A stretch of 64,000 nt of DNA from Propionibacteriaceae bacterium (GCA_009782785.1 WRIJ01000007.1:1-64000), one strand, 5' to 3'; shown: positions 1-9,032, numbered from the stretch's first letter. Notes: generated by a model from the letters alone, not told the origin. A program made the numbers and translations.

Positions 1-159
1 GCACTCTCCGCTCAACCTGCGTCGTGGTGCTCCTCACTTCGTTCGTCAACCACTTCCTTGGTTTCGGGATAGTGCGCAAGCGCACTCTCCGCTCAACCTG
101 CGTCGTGGTGCTGCGGAGCCCGCCAGGGCGACTCGTAGCCCTCCGCGGAATGACGGGGG
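1..159. repeat. Interspersed repeat, 81-nt unit plus REP-like tail (cut by window start)
   Basis: A unit beginning GCACTCTCCGCTCAACC is seen at position 1 and again at position 82, so the period is 81 nt. The unit contains the hairpin AGTGCGCAAGCGCACT. It is followed by a REP-like segment (GCGGAGCCCGCCAGGGCGACTCG, then CTCCGCGGAATGACGG). The same unit recurs near 6.9, 15.2 and 24.0 kb. No gene is visible in this stretch. Confidence 0.9.
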
Positions 160-171
160 AAGGGGAGGGGC

Positions 172-1905
172 CTACGCGGCTAACTCTTCGTCAGACTTAG
201 TGAGTTCTTCGTGCTCCAGCTCGGTGTAGGCAATCTTGCCGACGCGAGTCGTGGGAAGCTCAGAGCGGAAGTCAATACGGCGAGGTACAGCCCACTTGAT
301 GAGGTTCTTCTTGCAATAATCAACTAATTCTGCAGCAATTGCATCAGAACCGGACGTACCATCAGCTAACAAAACAAACGCCTTCAAGCTCGACATCTGG
401 TACTCATCAGGTAGCCCGATCACACATGCACGATTCACGAGCGGATGGCTCTCCAGAACCTGCTCCACTTGCAAGGGATACACTGACACCCCTGAAACCT
501 TGATCAGCCGTTTCATGCGACCCATGAAATAGATAAACCCATCGCTATCCATGGTACCAATGTCACCAGTGTGCAACCATGTCAATCCATCCGAGTGTTG
601 ACGCAAAGTCGCAGCAGTCGCCTCTTCATCCTTGAGGTACCCCAGCATGAGAGTCGGGCCTGTGACACAGATTTCACCCTCACCGCCGTACTCCAATTCT
701 TCACCAGTGGTCGAATCAACGATCTTGACCGACATTCCCGGAATCGGGATGCCCATCGATTCGTCGCGATAGGCTCCACGCGGGGATACCGCACAAGCCG
801 TGACACACTCGGTCAAACCATAACCCTCCATGAGCTCCACACGGCTACCTTGAGCAGTGATGGCTTCATCAAAGCGGCGTTTCAGGTCAGGGCTCAGCAT
901 GTCACCACCTGAGTACGCCCCTTTCAATGTCTCGAAGGGCACTTTCTTGAACTTGGGGTTGCCCAAGAGTGCCTGGAAGAGGGTGGGCACACCGGCAATA
1001 AACGATGGCTGATATTTGATCAGATTGTTGATGTAGTTGTCGGCAGAAAATTCTGGTACGAGTACGAAGTAGGCTCCGGAACACATCGCCGTATGAATGC
1101 ACAACCCAAGTCCGAAACCGTGGAAGACCGGCAGGATGGCTAGCACTGAATCATGGGGAGCAATTCCTGTGATGAGTTGCATGGATACTGCGAGATTGTT
1201 GAAGTTAGCTGAAGTGAGTTCGATCCCTTTCGGCAGGTCTGTCGTACCGCCACTAAACAAGATGACACATCCGTCGTCGGGTTCTAGGGGGCGACGATAA
1301 ACTTCACGGCCAAGAGTCTCCAAAGCGGAGGCACCTTGGGCCTGGAAGTCTTTCCAGCTGATCACCATGGGATCATCGGCAGGTACGCCAGGGATCTTGC
1401 GCCCCTTCGTGATCGCGAAACCGATCTTCATCGGGCGCGAGAGATAGTCAGAGAATCGCGTGATGACAATGTGTTCGAGCCCAACTTCTGCCGCCAGATC
1501 GCGGAACACTGGATAGAACATGTCCACGGTCACCGCCCACTTTGAACCAGTGATGGTGATGTAGTGCTTGAGTTCTTCACTTGATGACAGTGGATGGGTC
1601 ATCACAGCGTACGCTCCCAGCTTGTTGAGTGCATAGAACGCGATGATCGCACTCGGTACATTGGGGAGCGACAACACCACAGAGTCGCGAGCTGCGATAC
1701 CGTTCGCACTAAAAGCTGCTGCACATTTGTCGACTTCGACTTTGAGTTCACCGTACGTCATGCGCGAACCGAGATAGATGAAAGCTGTGATGTCTGTCCA
1801 CTGTTTTGCAGACTTGGACAGCATCTCGTACATCGTTGAATCTGGTGTTTCAAACTCGGAAGGTATTCCGTCGTACATGGTGAGCCATGGCTTCTGGGTC
1901 GGCAT
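172..1905 (-). CDS. AMP-forming acyl-CoA synthetase (long-chain fatty acid-CoA ligase-like)
   Basis: This is an adenylate-forming enzyme that would activate a carboxylic acid, probably a fatty acid, with ATP and couple it to CoA. The P-loop-like motif ILFSGGTTDLPKG lies at about residues 215-227, GYGLTE at 361-366, HTGDIG at 445-450, and the C-terminal catalytic lysine motif VGKIAY near 562. Length (577 aa) is normal for the ANL superfamily. I chose the ATG at 1905 because AGGAG lies just upstream; an upstream in-frame start would add 15 residues. The next gene upstream on the same strand encodes an acyltransferase-fold protein 83 nt away, so the two may act on the same acyl substrate. The substrate cannot be read from the sequence. 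Confidence 0.88.
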   Translation of the reverse strand: MPTQKPWLTMYDGIPSEFETPDSTMYEMLSKSAKQWTDITAFIYLGSRMTYGELKVEVDKCAAAFSANGIAARDSVVLSLPNVPSAIIAFYALNKLGAYAVMTHPLSSSEELKHYITITGSKWAVTVDMFYPVFRDLAAEVGLEHIVITRFSDYLSRPMKIGFAITKGRKIPGVPADDPMVISWKDFQAQGASALETLGREVYRRPLEPDDGCVILFSGGTTDLPKGIELTSANFNNLAVSMQLITGIAPHDSVLAILPVFHGFGLGLCIHTAMCSGAYFVLVPEFSADNYINNLIKYQPSFIAGVPTLFQALLGNPKFKKVPFETLKGAYSGGDMLSPDLKRRFDEAITAQGSRVELMEGYGLTECVTACAVSPRGAYRDESMGIPIPGMSVKIVDSTTGEELEYGGEGEICVTGPTLMLGYLKDEEATAATLRQHSDGLTWLHTGDIGTMDSDGFIYFMGRMKRLIKVSGVSVYPLQVEQVLESHPLVNRACVIGLPDEYQMSSLKAFVLLADGTSGSDAIAAELVDYCKKNLIKWAVPRRIDFRSELPTTRVGKIAYTELEHEELTKSDEELAA

Positions 1906-1988
1906 AGGACTCCTATCCTTTTCTGGGTGATTGCTCACCCACAGGGCCACCGCTAGTGGTGGCGATGGTGCGTCTCAGCTTCACTGAG

Positions 1989-2837
1989 TCAGAGATCTTC
2001 GAGGAGCGAAGGATCACCGATGTACTTCTCCAACAACTCCAAAGCTCGGGCATCATAGTACCCGTCAGCGATTCGCTCATCTAAAGCGATGCGCAGTTCC
2101 ATGGTCTTTCGTACCGCAGGTTGACCATCTTCGCCGACGACCACACTCGGCTGGATTTTGCCGATGCACACGAAGAGCGAACAGGTCCCCCACTCGAAGA
2201 GATGATGGTACGGCGCACCAAGACCTACGCTCCCCAAATTTGCGAAGTAGATGCTGCATCGCAGTGGATCAACGGCCCGCAAAAAACCTGGAGTATCGAA
2301 GTAGAAGTCATACCATTCTAACATCCGAATCGCTAGGCGCAGCAGTGAGCGTGGAAGCTTCGTGAACAGTGCCATCAGTTTTTCGTCGTCTTTGACCTCA
2401 CCCTTTTTGGCGACCTTGATTTCTCCAGAAAGTTTCGCCATAACGGTTGCACGATCATCTTCGGGTTTGATGGTGACCAGAACATTGGTCTCATCAGAGT
2501 CTTCTTCCATCTTGCGTCGAGCAATGAAAGAGAACACGACATTCTTGCGCTGGTACATCCGCCGCCCGATGATATAGCGATTGAGGTTGGGGCGTTCGCG
2601 CAAAACTTTGAGCAAGGCAAGCAGAACAGTCTGGAAGATGGTGATCTCTTTGTCTGTTCCTTTGTGTTTCTCCATGTAGTCGAGCAGATTTTCCACATCA
2701 ATGGTGAAAGGGAAGTACGCAATAGAGTCGTTGCGCCCTTTCATGAGGTACGGAAAGAGGGCACCGAGATCGTTGGGCATCTTCACTCTCGTGGCATCGT
2801 AGCGATCACCGCGACGTTTACGTACCTTCTTGCTCAT
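1989..2837 (-). CDS. CAT/E2-fold acyltransferase-like protein lacking a lipoyl domain
   Basis: The 282-residue product resembles the catalytic domain of 2-oxoacid dehydrogenase E2 components and chloramphenicol acetyltransferase. The best sign is the C-terminal DERIADGYYDA segment, which mirrors the family's DHRxxDG catalytic motif with Glu where the active-site His is usual. No lipoyl or peripheral-subunit-binding domain is present, so it is not a normal E2 subunit. The start at 2837 follows AAAGGGG; alternatives at 2843 and 2873 exist. It precedes the acyl-CoA synthetase in the same direction, which suggests a joint acyl-transfer step. The function is inferred from fold resemblance only, and the altered motif raises the possibility of a non-catalytic or different activity. 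Confidence 0.65.
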   Translation of the reverse strand: MSKKVRKRRGDRYDATRVKMPNDLGALFPYLMKGRNDSIAYFPFTIDVENLLDYMEKHKGTDKEITIFQTVLLALLKVLRERPNLNRYIIGRRMYQRKNVVFSFIARRKMEEDSDETNVLVTIKPEDDRATVMAKLSGEIKVAKKGEVKDDEKLMALFTKLPRSLLRLAIRMLEWYDFYFDTPGFLRAVDPLRCSIYFANLGSVGLGAPYHHLFEWGTCSLFVCIGKIQPSVVVGEDGQPAVRKTMELRIALDERIADGYYDARALELLEKYIGDPSLLEDL

Positions 2838-3028
2838 GGGCATCCCCTTTGGTTGTTCTACTGAGGTATGCATTGATGCTAGCTAGGAATTCTGAGAATT
2901 TCCTCAACATTGGCGAAAAATGGACGCAACAATACTGAGGTTCGTCAAGATATTGAACAGAAATGGAGTGACGTGGGTGGGAGCATAGCCTCAGTGTAGG
3001 ATGAGCGCTAAGTTGTGGAGGGAGAACC

Positions 3029-5071
3029 ATGATTGTTTGTACGAACTGTGGCAAGGATTTTCTGAGTCCTGGTGATGCTTTTTGTGGCGCTTGTGGCGCA
3101 CCTGCCCTGGCGGATGAGACGGTGGACGAAACTGTCATCAAAGATATTGACGAATCTGTGGAGGACGCAGCCGCGAGTGAGCCAAGTGAGTCACCCACAT
3201 CTGAGAGTGAATTACCCGAATCTGAGGGTACGCCCGACGGACAACCTCCTGAGGTGAGGGATGCTGAGGCAACTTCTGCAAAAGAAACCATGGAAGTGAC
3301 GGCACCAACCGAACCTCTCGAATCTGTGGATTCTTTGGATGCGACCATGGTGAAAGCCCCAGACCTGCCGACGTACTGCTCCCAGTGCGGGCAACCCCAA
3401 GAAGGTGCTGACAACGTCTTTTGTATTCATTGTGGCTTCCAATCAACGGGAGCTCCAGCGCCAGTGACCACCACCGTACCCACGATGCAATACTCTCAGG
3501 GGCCCGCTCAGCCGTGGCTCGCCCAGGCCCCAGCGCAGAAAACCAAGAAGGCCCCTTTCATCATCGCCGGTTCGGTGATCTTGGCTGTTGCCCTCGCCGT
3601 GGGTGGGTACTTCGTTTTCCTCAAGGACATCATCAACCCTGGACCGGTTCGCGATGTCGACATCACACTCATGTCAACAGATGTCAGTGAATATCCTCTG
3701 GTTCATTCCTATTTCCGTGTTGAGTATGCCGACACTGGGGAAGCAGTGGCAGAGATCAAAGAAAAGTTTTTCACGATAGAGGAGAGTGTCAACGGCGGAG
3801 CCCGTGTCGTACGTGAGGTGAAATCTGCTCAACCGTTGATGGCAAAAGGAGTGGAGAGCGGCATCAACATGGTGCTCGTTGCTGACAAGTCTGGCAGTAT
3901 TTCTCCCGCGGATTTATCCAAGATTAAGAATGTCATGACTGAGTTCACCGCGAATCTTGCCTTCGATAAGGGGGACCGCGCTGAGATTATTGCCTTCAAT
4001 GATGTGGTGCAACTGATGTGTACGTTCACCAGTGACCCTGACCGTTTGCACAACGGTATCCGCAATATTGAAACTGATGGAATGACTGCCTTCTATGATG
4101 CTCTCCACCAGGGGATCCACAACGCTTCCTTGCAGGGTGGTCCGCGAGCTGTGGTCGCCTTCACTGATGGAGATGACAATATGAGTTACCACAGTGCGTA
4201 CAGTATCATTGACTATGCCAACGACAAGCAGGTCCCGCTCTACATCATTGGTGTGGGTGATGCTTTCAGTGCTGAGCAATCCACGATGAAAGAGATGGCG
4301 GCTCGCACGAACGGCTACTATTGGCACATTGATAATCTCTATGATTTGGAGGCTATCTATACCCAGATCTATGGCGAGCTCCAGCACCTGTATGTGGTGA
4401 CCTATGAAAGCGATGCTTCACTGGATCCTTTAGCTTCCCGCGATGTGAGTATCACTATTGATGGCAGTGGGTGCAGCGGCCAGAAATCAACTTCTTTTAC
4501 TCCTTCAGTAACGGCAGAGCGTAATAAGTTTGGTCTCGGCACTGGAGGTACGGGTGGCACTGGCGGTACGGGTACGGGTGGTTCAGGTAGAACAGGTACA
4601 GGTGGCATCAACGCCTCGGGAATCTGCAATGATCCCGTCTGTGGTGGAATGTATTACGGCAATTCGTACTATGAATTATTCGTCGATGACGTCTCGTGGG
4701 AGCAGGCTTCCCAAAAGTGCTTGGAACGTGGAGGATTCTTGGTAACCATCACCTCCGCCACAGAGGAACAAGCTGTTATTTCTCTCGCTGAAGCCAAGGG
4801 TACGAAGATCGTATGGCTTGGTGGGTACACCTCCTATGATCCTTATGGCCAGGTTTTTGGCCACTGGATCACCGGTGAAGAATTCACCTACCAGAATTGG
4901 ATGCCAGGTGAACCGTCGCGTGTGGACAAGGACGGCACCCCTGAGTGGTACGTCGTACTGTGGAATGTTGATAAGGCTAAAGGCTGGACCTGGAATGATC
5001 AACGCAATGACCCTATTGCTGATTATCCTGGCCTGCGGGGCAAAGTCTCTTATGTGTGTGAGTACGAGTAG
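3029..5071 (+). CDS. Zinc-ribbon / TM / von Willebrand A / C-type lectin surface protein
   Basis: This 680-residue protein has an unusual domain chain. Residues 1-25 form a zinc ribbon (C4, C7, C19, C22) and a second ribbon lies near 117-135 (CSQC...CIHC), separated by an acidic low-complexity stretch. A single membrane helix follows at about 175-197. Outside the membrane is a von Willebrand A domain with a MIDAS site: DKSGS near 286, then DGMTA and FTDGDDN. A Gly/Thr linker (about 510-530) leads to a C-terminal C-type lectin-like domain with VWLGGY, the calcium/sugar motif PGEPS, WTWND and the terminal YVCEYE. It has a strong ribosome site (GGAGGGAG). A GH3 glycosidase gene follows after 37 nt, so a role at the cell wall or in glycan binding is plausible but inferred. 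Confidence 0.85.
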   Translation: MIVCTNCGKDFLSPGDAFCGACGAPALADETVDETVIKDIDESVEDAAASEPSESPTSESELPESEGTPDGQPPEVRDAEATSAKETMEVTAPTEPLESVDSLDATMVKAPDLPTYCSQCGQPQEGADNVFCIHCGFQSTGAPAPVTTTVPTMQYSQGPAQPWLAQAPAQKTKKAPFIIAGSVILAVALAVGGYFVFLKDIINPGPVRDVDITLMSTDVSEYPLVHSYFRVEYADTGEAVAEIKEKFFTIEESVNGGARVVREVKSAQPLMAKGVESGINMVLVADKSGSISPADLSKIKNVMTEFTANLAFDKGDRAEIIAFNDVVQLMCTFTSDPDRLHNGIRNIETDGMTAFYDALHQGIHNASLQGGPRAVVAFTDGDDNMSYHSAYSIIDYANDKQVPLYIIGVGDAFSAEQSTMKEMAARTNGYYWHIDNLYDLEAIYTQIYGELQHLYVVTYESDASLDPLASRDVSITIDGSGCSGQKSTSFTPSVTAERNKFGLGTGGTGGTGGTGTGGSGRTGTGGINASGICNDPVCGGMYYGNSYYELFVDDVSWEQASQKCLERGGFLVTITSATEEQAVISLAEAKGTKIVWLGGYTSYDPYGQVFGHWITGEEFTYQNWMPGEPSRVDKDGTPEWYVVLWNVDKAKGWTWNDQRNDPIADYPGLRGKVSYVCEYE

Positions 5072-5108
5072 TGGTTGCACCCCGGCGATGTGAGAGTGTG
5101 GCAGTACA

Positions 5109-6713
5109 GTGACAGAAAGGTGGCAGGAGCCTCGCTCGTCGTCATATTCTGGCGTACCGGATGTTATGACTCCGGGTGGTTCGCTTCCACCAGTACGACC
5201 AGTGCGGCCGGTCCCACCAGGGCCACCACCCTCACCGCGTCCGCGCCCAGGCACACCACCGCCAGCCACGGCACAACCGCGTCCAGGGTCTCATGCTCCT
5301 TTGGCAGCGCGCCCGTCACAGCCCGTACCACCACGACCAGCACCACCACAGCGACCTGTGGTCTCACAGGTTACTCAACCAGTAACACCTCAGGTTGCAG
5401 GGTCTTTCACACCAGACATCGATCGACCTGTCGTACGCCAGGCGGCTCACCATCCCAGTTCCCCACCGAAGCGCTCACACCGCCCGGCTGCGACGAATAA
5501 GGTACGCCGAGGTGTTCCAGTGGGCACGGTGGTCACCCTGGTTATTTTCTCACTCGTGGTGGGGTTAGTGATAGGACTAGGTTTGCCGAAGATACTGGGC
5601 AACTCGGCGGCCCAAACTCCTGAGCTCATGAAGATGCGCCCACCAGCTGAAGAACGAGCAAAGAATCCGTACAAGATCCAGACACAGGCCATCAGGGGGT
5701 ACATGGAATCCATGACCTTGCATGAGAAAATCTCCCAGATGATCATTGCCACTCCAGAGTCCATGACAGGAGTGAAACCCACCTACAATGCTGGTGACAT
5801 CACCCAGGCGGCTTTCGAGAAATATCCTGTCGGTGGAGTTGTCATCTTTGCCCCCAATGTCGTCAGTGAGCAGCAGTTGATCGATTTCACGACGGGGATC
5901 CAAGAGTATTCATCGATCCCGCTGTTCATCTCCGCCGATGAGGAGGGTGGTCAGGTGACACGGTTGAAGAAGCTGGACATCCATGAGATCGGGCCCATGT
6001 TGAGCTACGAGGATCAAGGGGAAGAAGCTGCCTACGCGAATGCCGTGACCTTGGCGAATGCTTTGAAAAAGTACGGGCTCAACACTGATTTTGCTCCCGT
6101 TGCAGACGTACTGACTAATCCGACTAACAAGGTGATTGGGGACCGCGCGTACTCTACTGATTTTGAGACTGCGGCTATCCTGGTTCCAGCGGCAGTACGT
6201 GGGTTCCATGACAGTGGGGTCGCATGCTCGGTCAAGCATTTTCCGGGCCATGGTGGTACGAAAGAGGACTCTCACAATACCCCTGCCTACGTCCATCGCA
6301 CCTTGGATGAACTTGTCAACAACGAATTCAAGCCTTTTGTGGCAGGGATTAATGCTGGTGCAGACATGGTGATGATGGGTCACCTGATCGTACCGGAACT
6401 CGATGATCTTCCAGCATCCATGTCGACGGTGATCGTCACCGATGTTTTGCGTGGCGATTTGGGTTTCGATGGGGTGGTTATCACCGATTCGCTCATGATG
6501 AGTGCGGTGTCCAAGGAGTTCACCGTGTCCGAGATTGCTGTCACCTCCGTCGATGCCGGGGTGGATATCTTGTTGGCTCCCTCCGATGTTGCAGCGACCA
6601 TTTCTGCGCTCAAGGCAGCAGTCAAGTCCGGTGATATTCCTGAATCACGGATCGATGACAGTGTTGAGCGAATATTGCGGGCCAAGATTAACTCCGGGAT
6701 CATGACGATATAA
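5109..6713 (+). CDS. Membrane-anchored GH3 beta-N-acetylhexosaminidase (NagZ-like)
   Basis: The 534-residue product starts with GTG. About 130 Pro/Arg-rich cytoplasmic residues are followed by a membrane helix at about 136-160 and an extracytoplasmic glycoside hydrolase family 3 domain (about 200-530). The NagZ signature KHFPGHGGTKEDSH begins near residue 375 and supplies the catalytic His/Asp dyad; the nucleophile is the Asp of VVITDSLMMS near 460. Such enzymes remove N-acetylglucosamine from muropeptides or other glycans. A Pro-rich tail plus anchor is not the usual cytosolic NagZ form. It probably forms an operon with the preceding VWA/lectin gene, and both are type II single-pass proteins with long cytoplasmic N-termini. 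Confidence 0.88.
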   Translation: MTERWQEPRSSSYSGVPDVMTPGGSLPPVRPVRPVPPGPPPSPRPRPGTPPPATAQPRPGSHAPLAARPSQPVPPRPAPPQRPVVSQVTQPVTPQVAGSFTPDIDRPVVRQAAHHPSSPPKRSHRPAATNKVRRGVPVGTVVTLVIFSLVVGLVIGLGLPKILGNSAAQTPELMKMRPPAEERAKNPYKIQTQAIRGYMESMTLHEKISQMIIATPESMTGVKPTYNAGDITQAAFEKYPVGGVVIFAPNVVSEQQLIDFTTGIQEYSSIPLFISADEEGGQVTRLKKLDIHEIGPMLSYEDQGEEAAYANAVTLANALKKYGLNTDFAPVADVLTNPTNKVIGDRAYSTDFETAAILVPAAVRGFHDSGVACSVKHFPGHGGTKEDSHNTPAYVHRTLDELVNNEFKPFVAGINAGADMVMMGHLIVPELDDLPASMSTVIVTDVLRGDLGFDGVVITDSLMMSAVSKEFTVSEIAVTSVDAGVDILLAPSDVAATISALKAAVKSGDIPESRIDDSVERILRAKINSGIMTI

Positions 6714-7033
6714 CTGGACTCACTTGGTCATTCCCAGTCCGGTTATTCCATGTCCACCGACCAGTCAACAATCGTTGAGACTATGGACCCTGCGAGTCGC
6801 TTCGCTCCGCAGGGTGACGAGAAAATGTCATTCCGCGGAGCACTGCGAGTCGCCCTAGCGGGCTCCGCAGCACCACGACGCAGGTTGAGCGGAGAGTGCG
6901 CTTGCGCACTATCCCGAAACCAAGGAAGTGGTTGACGAACGAAGTGAGGAGCACAGGCTTCGCGACTTGGCAGGAATCCAGAATCTATAGTCAGGCATCT
7001 GGGCAGTCTGGACCCCTTGTGACCCCAAGGGAT
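6714..7033. repeat. Intergenic repeat cluster
   Basis: No gene is supported here. A REP-like palindrome (CCCTGCGAGTCGCTTCGCTC then CGCAGGG) lies at about 6789-6813. A full reverse-oriented copy of the 81-nt repeat unit with its REP-like flanks covers about 6829-6990, ending in CTTGGCAGGAATCCAG. The short open frames across it are by-products of the repeat. Confidence 0.85.
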
Positions 7034-7684
7034 CTAGGTCAACAGCAACAATTCACTCAGCTCAGTGAGTGCTTGGTGAGGGTCCCGATCAGGATTTAAC
7101 CCAACAATGTGGTCTGGTGTGGGTGCCGCACCTGAATACAGATGTTCAACCACTTCACGGGGAATATCACGCTCGAAGTAGTCCTGTGCCCAATCAACAT
7201 ACTCTTCAGCAGTACCGTAGAGGCACCCGGTCAAATAACTCAGTCCATCCTCGTCGATGCTCGGATGAGTGATCTCCCCAATGGTCCAGCCAGGGGTGAG
7301 ATCCTCCCACCACACACAGAAAGTGACTTCCTCGAATTCGTACATGGGGTCTTTCAGCTCTGTGAGCATCGACGGAGGAACCTCGTTGTATATCCCTGGC
7401 CAGATACTAAAATCTGGTCGAGAATGGGGTGAGAACTCTGATTCATGATCAAAACCTTTCATGAGACACCCGTACTCAAAGAAGATGACAAACAGGGAAT
7501 CACCAGAGCCGGTGTCGTAGTGGAATACTTGATTCGGTGACTCACCGCGATCAACAATGACATACTGCCTGAGCCAAGCTTTTTCACTACTATGCATAAT
7601 GACATCAGTGATGGCTAAAGTGTTCAAGACTTTCTTGAGATCTTGTGGTGCTGGCAGCTCAACCCATGAGAGGGGAATACTCAT
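7034..7684 (-). CDS. Hypothetical protein, 216 aa
   Basis: I do not recognise this soluble, acidic protein. It has no signal peptide or membrane segment. Notable stretches are WLRQYVIVDRGESPNQVFHY and a central GCLMKGFDHESEFSP, followed by an acidic, Trp-rich region (VWWEDLTPGW). The longest open frame runs upstream through the tRNA-Leu gene, so that part cannot be the true start; the ATG at 7684 lies 29 nt downstream of the tRNA and is the first plausible one. There is no clear Shine-Dalgarno sequence. The composition recalls small immunity-type or SMI1-like proteins, but that is only an impression. It is bounded on the other side by a repeat cluster. Confidence 0.6.
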   Translation of the reverse strand: MSIPLSWVELPAPQDLKKVLNTLAITDVIMHSSEKAWLRQYVIVDRGESPNQVFHYDTGSGDSLFVIFFEYGCLMKGFDHESEFSPHSRPDFSIWPGIYNEVPPSMLTELKDPMYEFEEVTFCVWWEDLTPGWTIGEITHPSIDEDGLSYLTGCLYGTAEEYVDWAQDYFERDIPREVVEHLYSGAAPTPDHIVGLNPDRDPHQALTELSELLLLT

Positions 7685-7713
7685 AAGTTCGAGGGTATCA
7701 TGCGTGACAATTG

Positions 7714-7797
7714 TGCGCGCGAGAGGAGTCGAACCTCCACCCCGTAGACCGGGACTGGCACCTGAAGCCAGCGCGTCTGCCATTCCGCCACGCGCGC
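7714..7797 (-). tRNA. tRNA-Leu (anticodon CAG)
   Basis: Read on the minus strand, the acceptor arms GCGCGCG and CGCGCGC pair perfectly. The anticodon arm is CTGGC-TTCAGGT-GCCAG, giving anticodon CAG. The T arm is GGAGG-TTCGACT-CCTCT, and a long variable arm (class II) is present as expected for leucine. The discriminator is A; the trailing CA suggests that CCA is not fully encoded. Confidence 0.95.
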
Positions 7798-7844
7798 AGA
7801 TCACACAGGTTAGCACATGTGGCAAAGCGGGATGTTCTGATTGG

Positions 7845-9032
7845 TCACACTCGGCGTCGGAAGAGGAAAGCTACTCCCCACATGAGGGCAGCTGGTAACG
7901 CAAGAATGATGCTAACGATGAACCACGTAGGCCGAGGTGCCTGGGTGGGGATCTCGGTACCCAGGGGAGTCGTGTCAGCCCAGACGAAGAATCCCACCGC
8001 AACCGGCATCGCACCAAAGAGATAGGTTCTCTCCTTGTCGGACCCCCAAGGAATCCCTAGCAGTTCGATCTCCTTATCGAGGGAGGTGGCCAAGGTAATG
8101 TCGCCATGAGCCCGCGCCGCAGCTTGGGTGACAGCAGAAGCGGAAGGGGACATCCCGAAAATGAGTGGCCCAGAATCCACGTCACCACGACCATGCCCAC
8201 CTGGATACTCTCGTACTCCCACTATTCCCAACCTGGTGGTGACAAAGTTCTTTGAGTACGTCGCCCAGTACCCAGTGTCATCAGTGATCAGCGGCCAAAA
8301 CGTGGCAATGATCGATTGTGAGGATCCTCGTGCTGGTTCGCGTGCCACACCACTATGGTCAACACTGTGAGCAAGCAGACCAGTGTCGGGATCGATAGCA
8401 TGGTCGATTCGATCTAGCCACCGTGAAATGACTGGTGCCGCTTCCTCAGGGGCTGCAACTTTAGCCGCCCCAAGGCCAACCACCGTATCGCAGGGCCATG
8501 CCTGATTCGGATAGGAGTCCACCCATCCACTTGTACTGTCATCAACAGCCCTAAGAATCTCGCGGGCTTCTTGTTGGGCTTGGGTGTGGACCTTTTCATC
8601 CCAGGCACCTATCTCATTGAGCAGGGTTAGCCGCCATCCGCGATAAAAGATGCCATGGTCAAGTTCGGGGATGTCACCGAAACGGTGAATCAGTGAAGGA
8701 TCATCGAGCCCGAAGAGCGTGCGTTCAGCGAGGTAGCGGGCAAAAGCTTGTTCTTCTGGTGAGTACGAGGGGTCGTTGGCGACGCGCCCGGCAGCAACGC
8801 CTGTGAGGACCCAAGTGAAGAATTCTCCTTCAGGGAATAGTCCCTGCATCGAGCGGGCAGCTCCTCTATCGAGGGCAGAATCCAGGTAGTGCAACTGGCC
8901 CATGACGTGGTTCCGTGGCGATGAGCCCGCTATCCACCCCACACGCCCGATTGCCCCTAGGCATATGAGCGACACCACGAGAGTGATGATCAGTATTGGT
9001 TTCCGAAATCGCCAGGTACGCTTCTTGGTCAC
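7845..9032 (-). CDS. Membrane-anchored protein with large extracytoplasmic helical domain
   Basis: The 395-residue product has an N-terminal membrane helix (IITLVVSLICLGAIG), an extracytoplasmic domain of about 320 residues, and a second helix just before a C-terminal RRRV tail. The middle contains SYPNQAWPCDTVVGLGAA, EPARGSSQS and GDVDSGPLIFGMSPSA. These recall six-hairpin (alpha/alpha) toroid proteins such as linalool dehydratase-like or glycoside hydrolase-like membrane proteins. That is an impression, not an assignment. I chose the GTG at 9032 because AGGGAT precedes it and the hydrophobic segment then starts near residue 13; a longer frame to 9188 has no better signal. It lies divergently to the WG-repeat lipoprotein genes. 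Confidence 0.65.
   Translation of the reverse strand: MTKKRTWRFRKPILIITLVVSLICLGAIGRVGWIAGSSPRNHVMGQLHYLDSALDRGAARSMQGLFPEGEFFTWVLTGVAAGRVANDPSYSPEEQAFARYLAERTLFGLDDPSLIHRFGDIPELDHGIFYRGWRLTLLNEIGAWDEKVHTQAQQEAREILRAVDDSTSGWVDSYPNQAWPCDTVVGLGAAKVAAPEEAAPVISRWLDRIDHAIDPDTGLLAHSVDHSGVAREPARGSSQSIIATFWPLITDDTGYWATYSKNFVTTRLGIVGVREYPGGHGRGDVDSGPLIFGMSPSASAVTQAAARAHGDITLATSLDKEIELLGIPWGSDKERTYLFGAMPVAVGFFVWADTTPLGTEIPTQAPRPTWFIVSIILALPAALMWGVAFLFRRRV

Noticed and set aside
4676-5269. Minus-strand frame opposite the lectin domain
   Set aside because: Shadow of the plus-strand gene, whose lectin motifs are unambiguous.
6750-7099. Short open frames across the repeat cluster
   Set aside because: They are reading frames through the repeat family and recur in the other copies; no ribosome site or protein likeness.
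7685-7825. N-terminal extension of the hypothetical gene at 7034
   Set aside because: It is the translation of the tRNA-Leu gene on the same strand, so the true start must be downstream.
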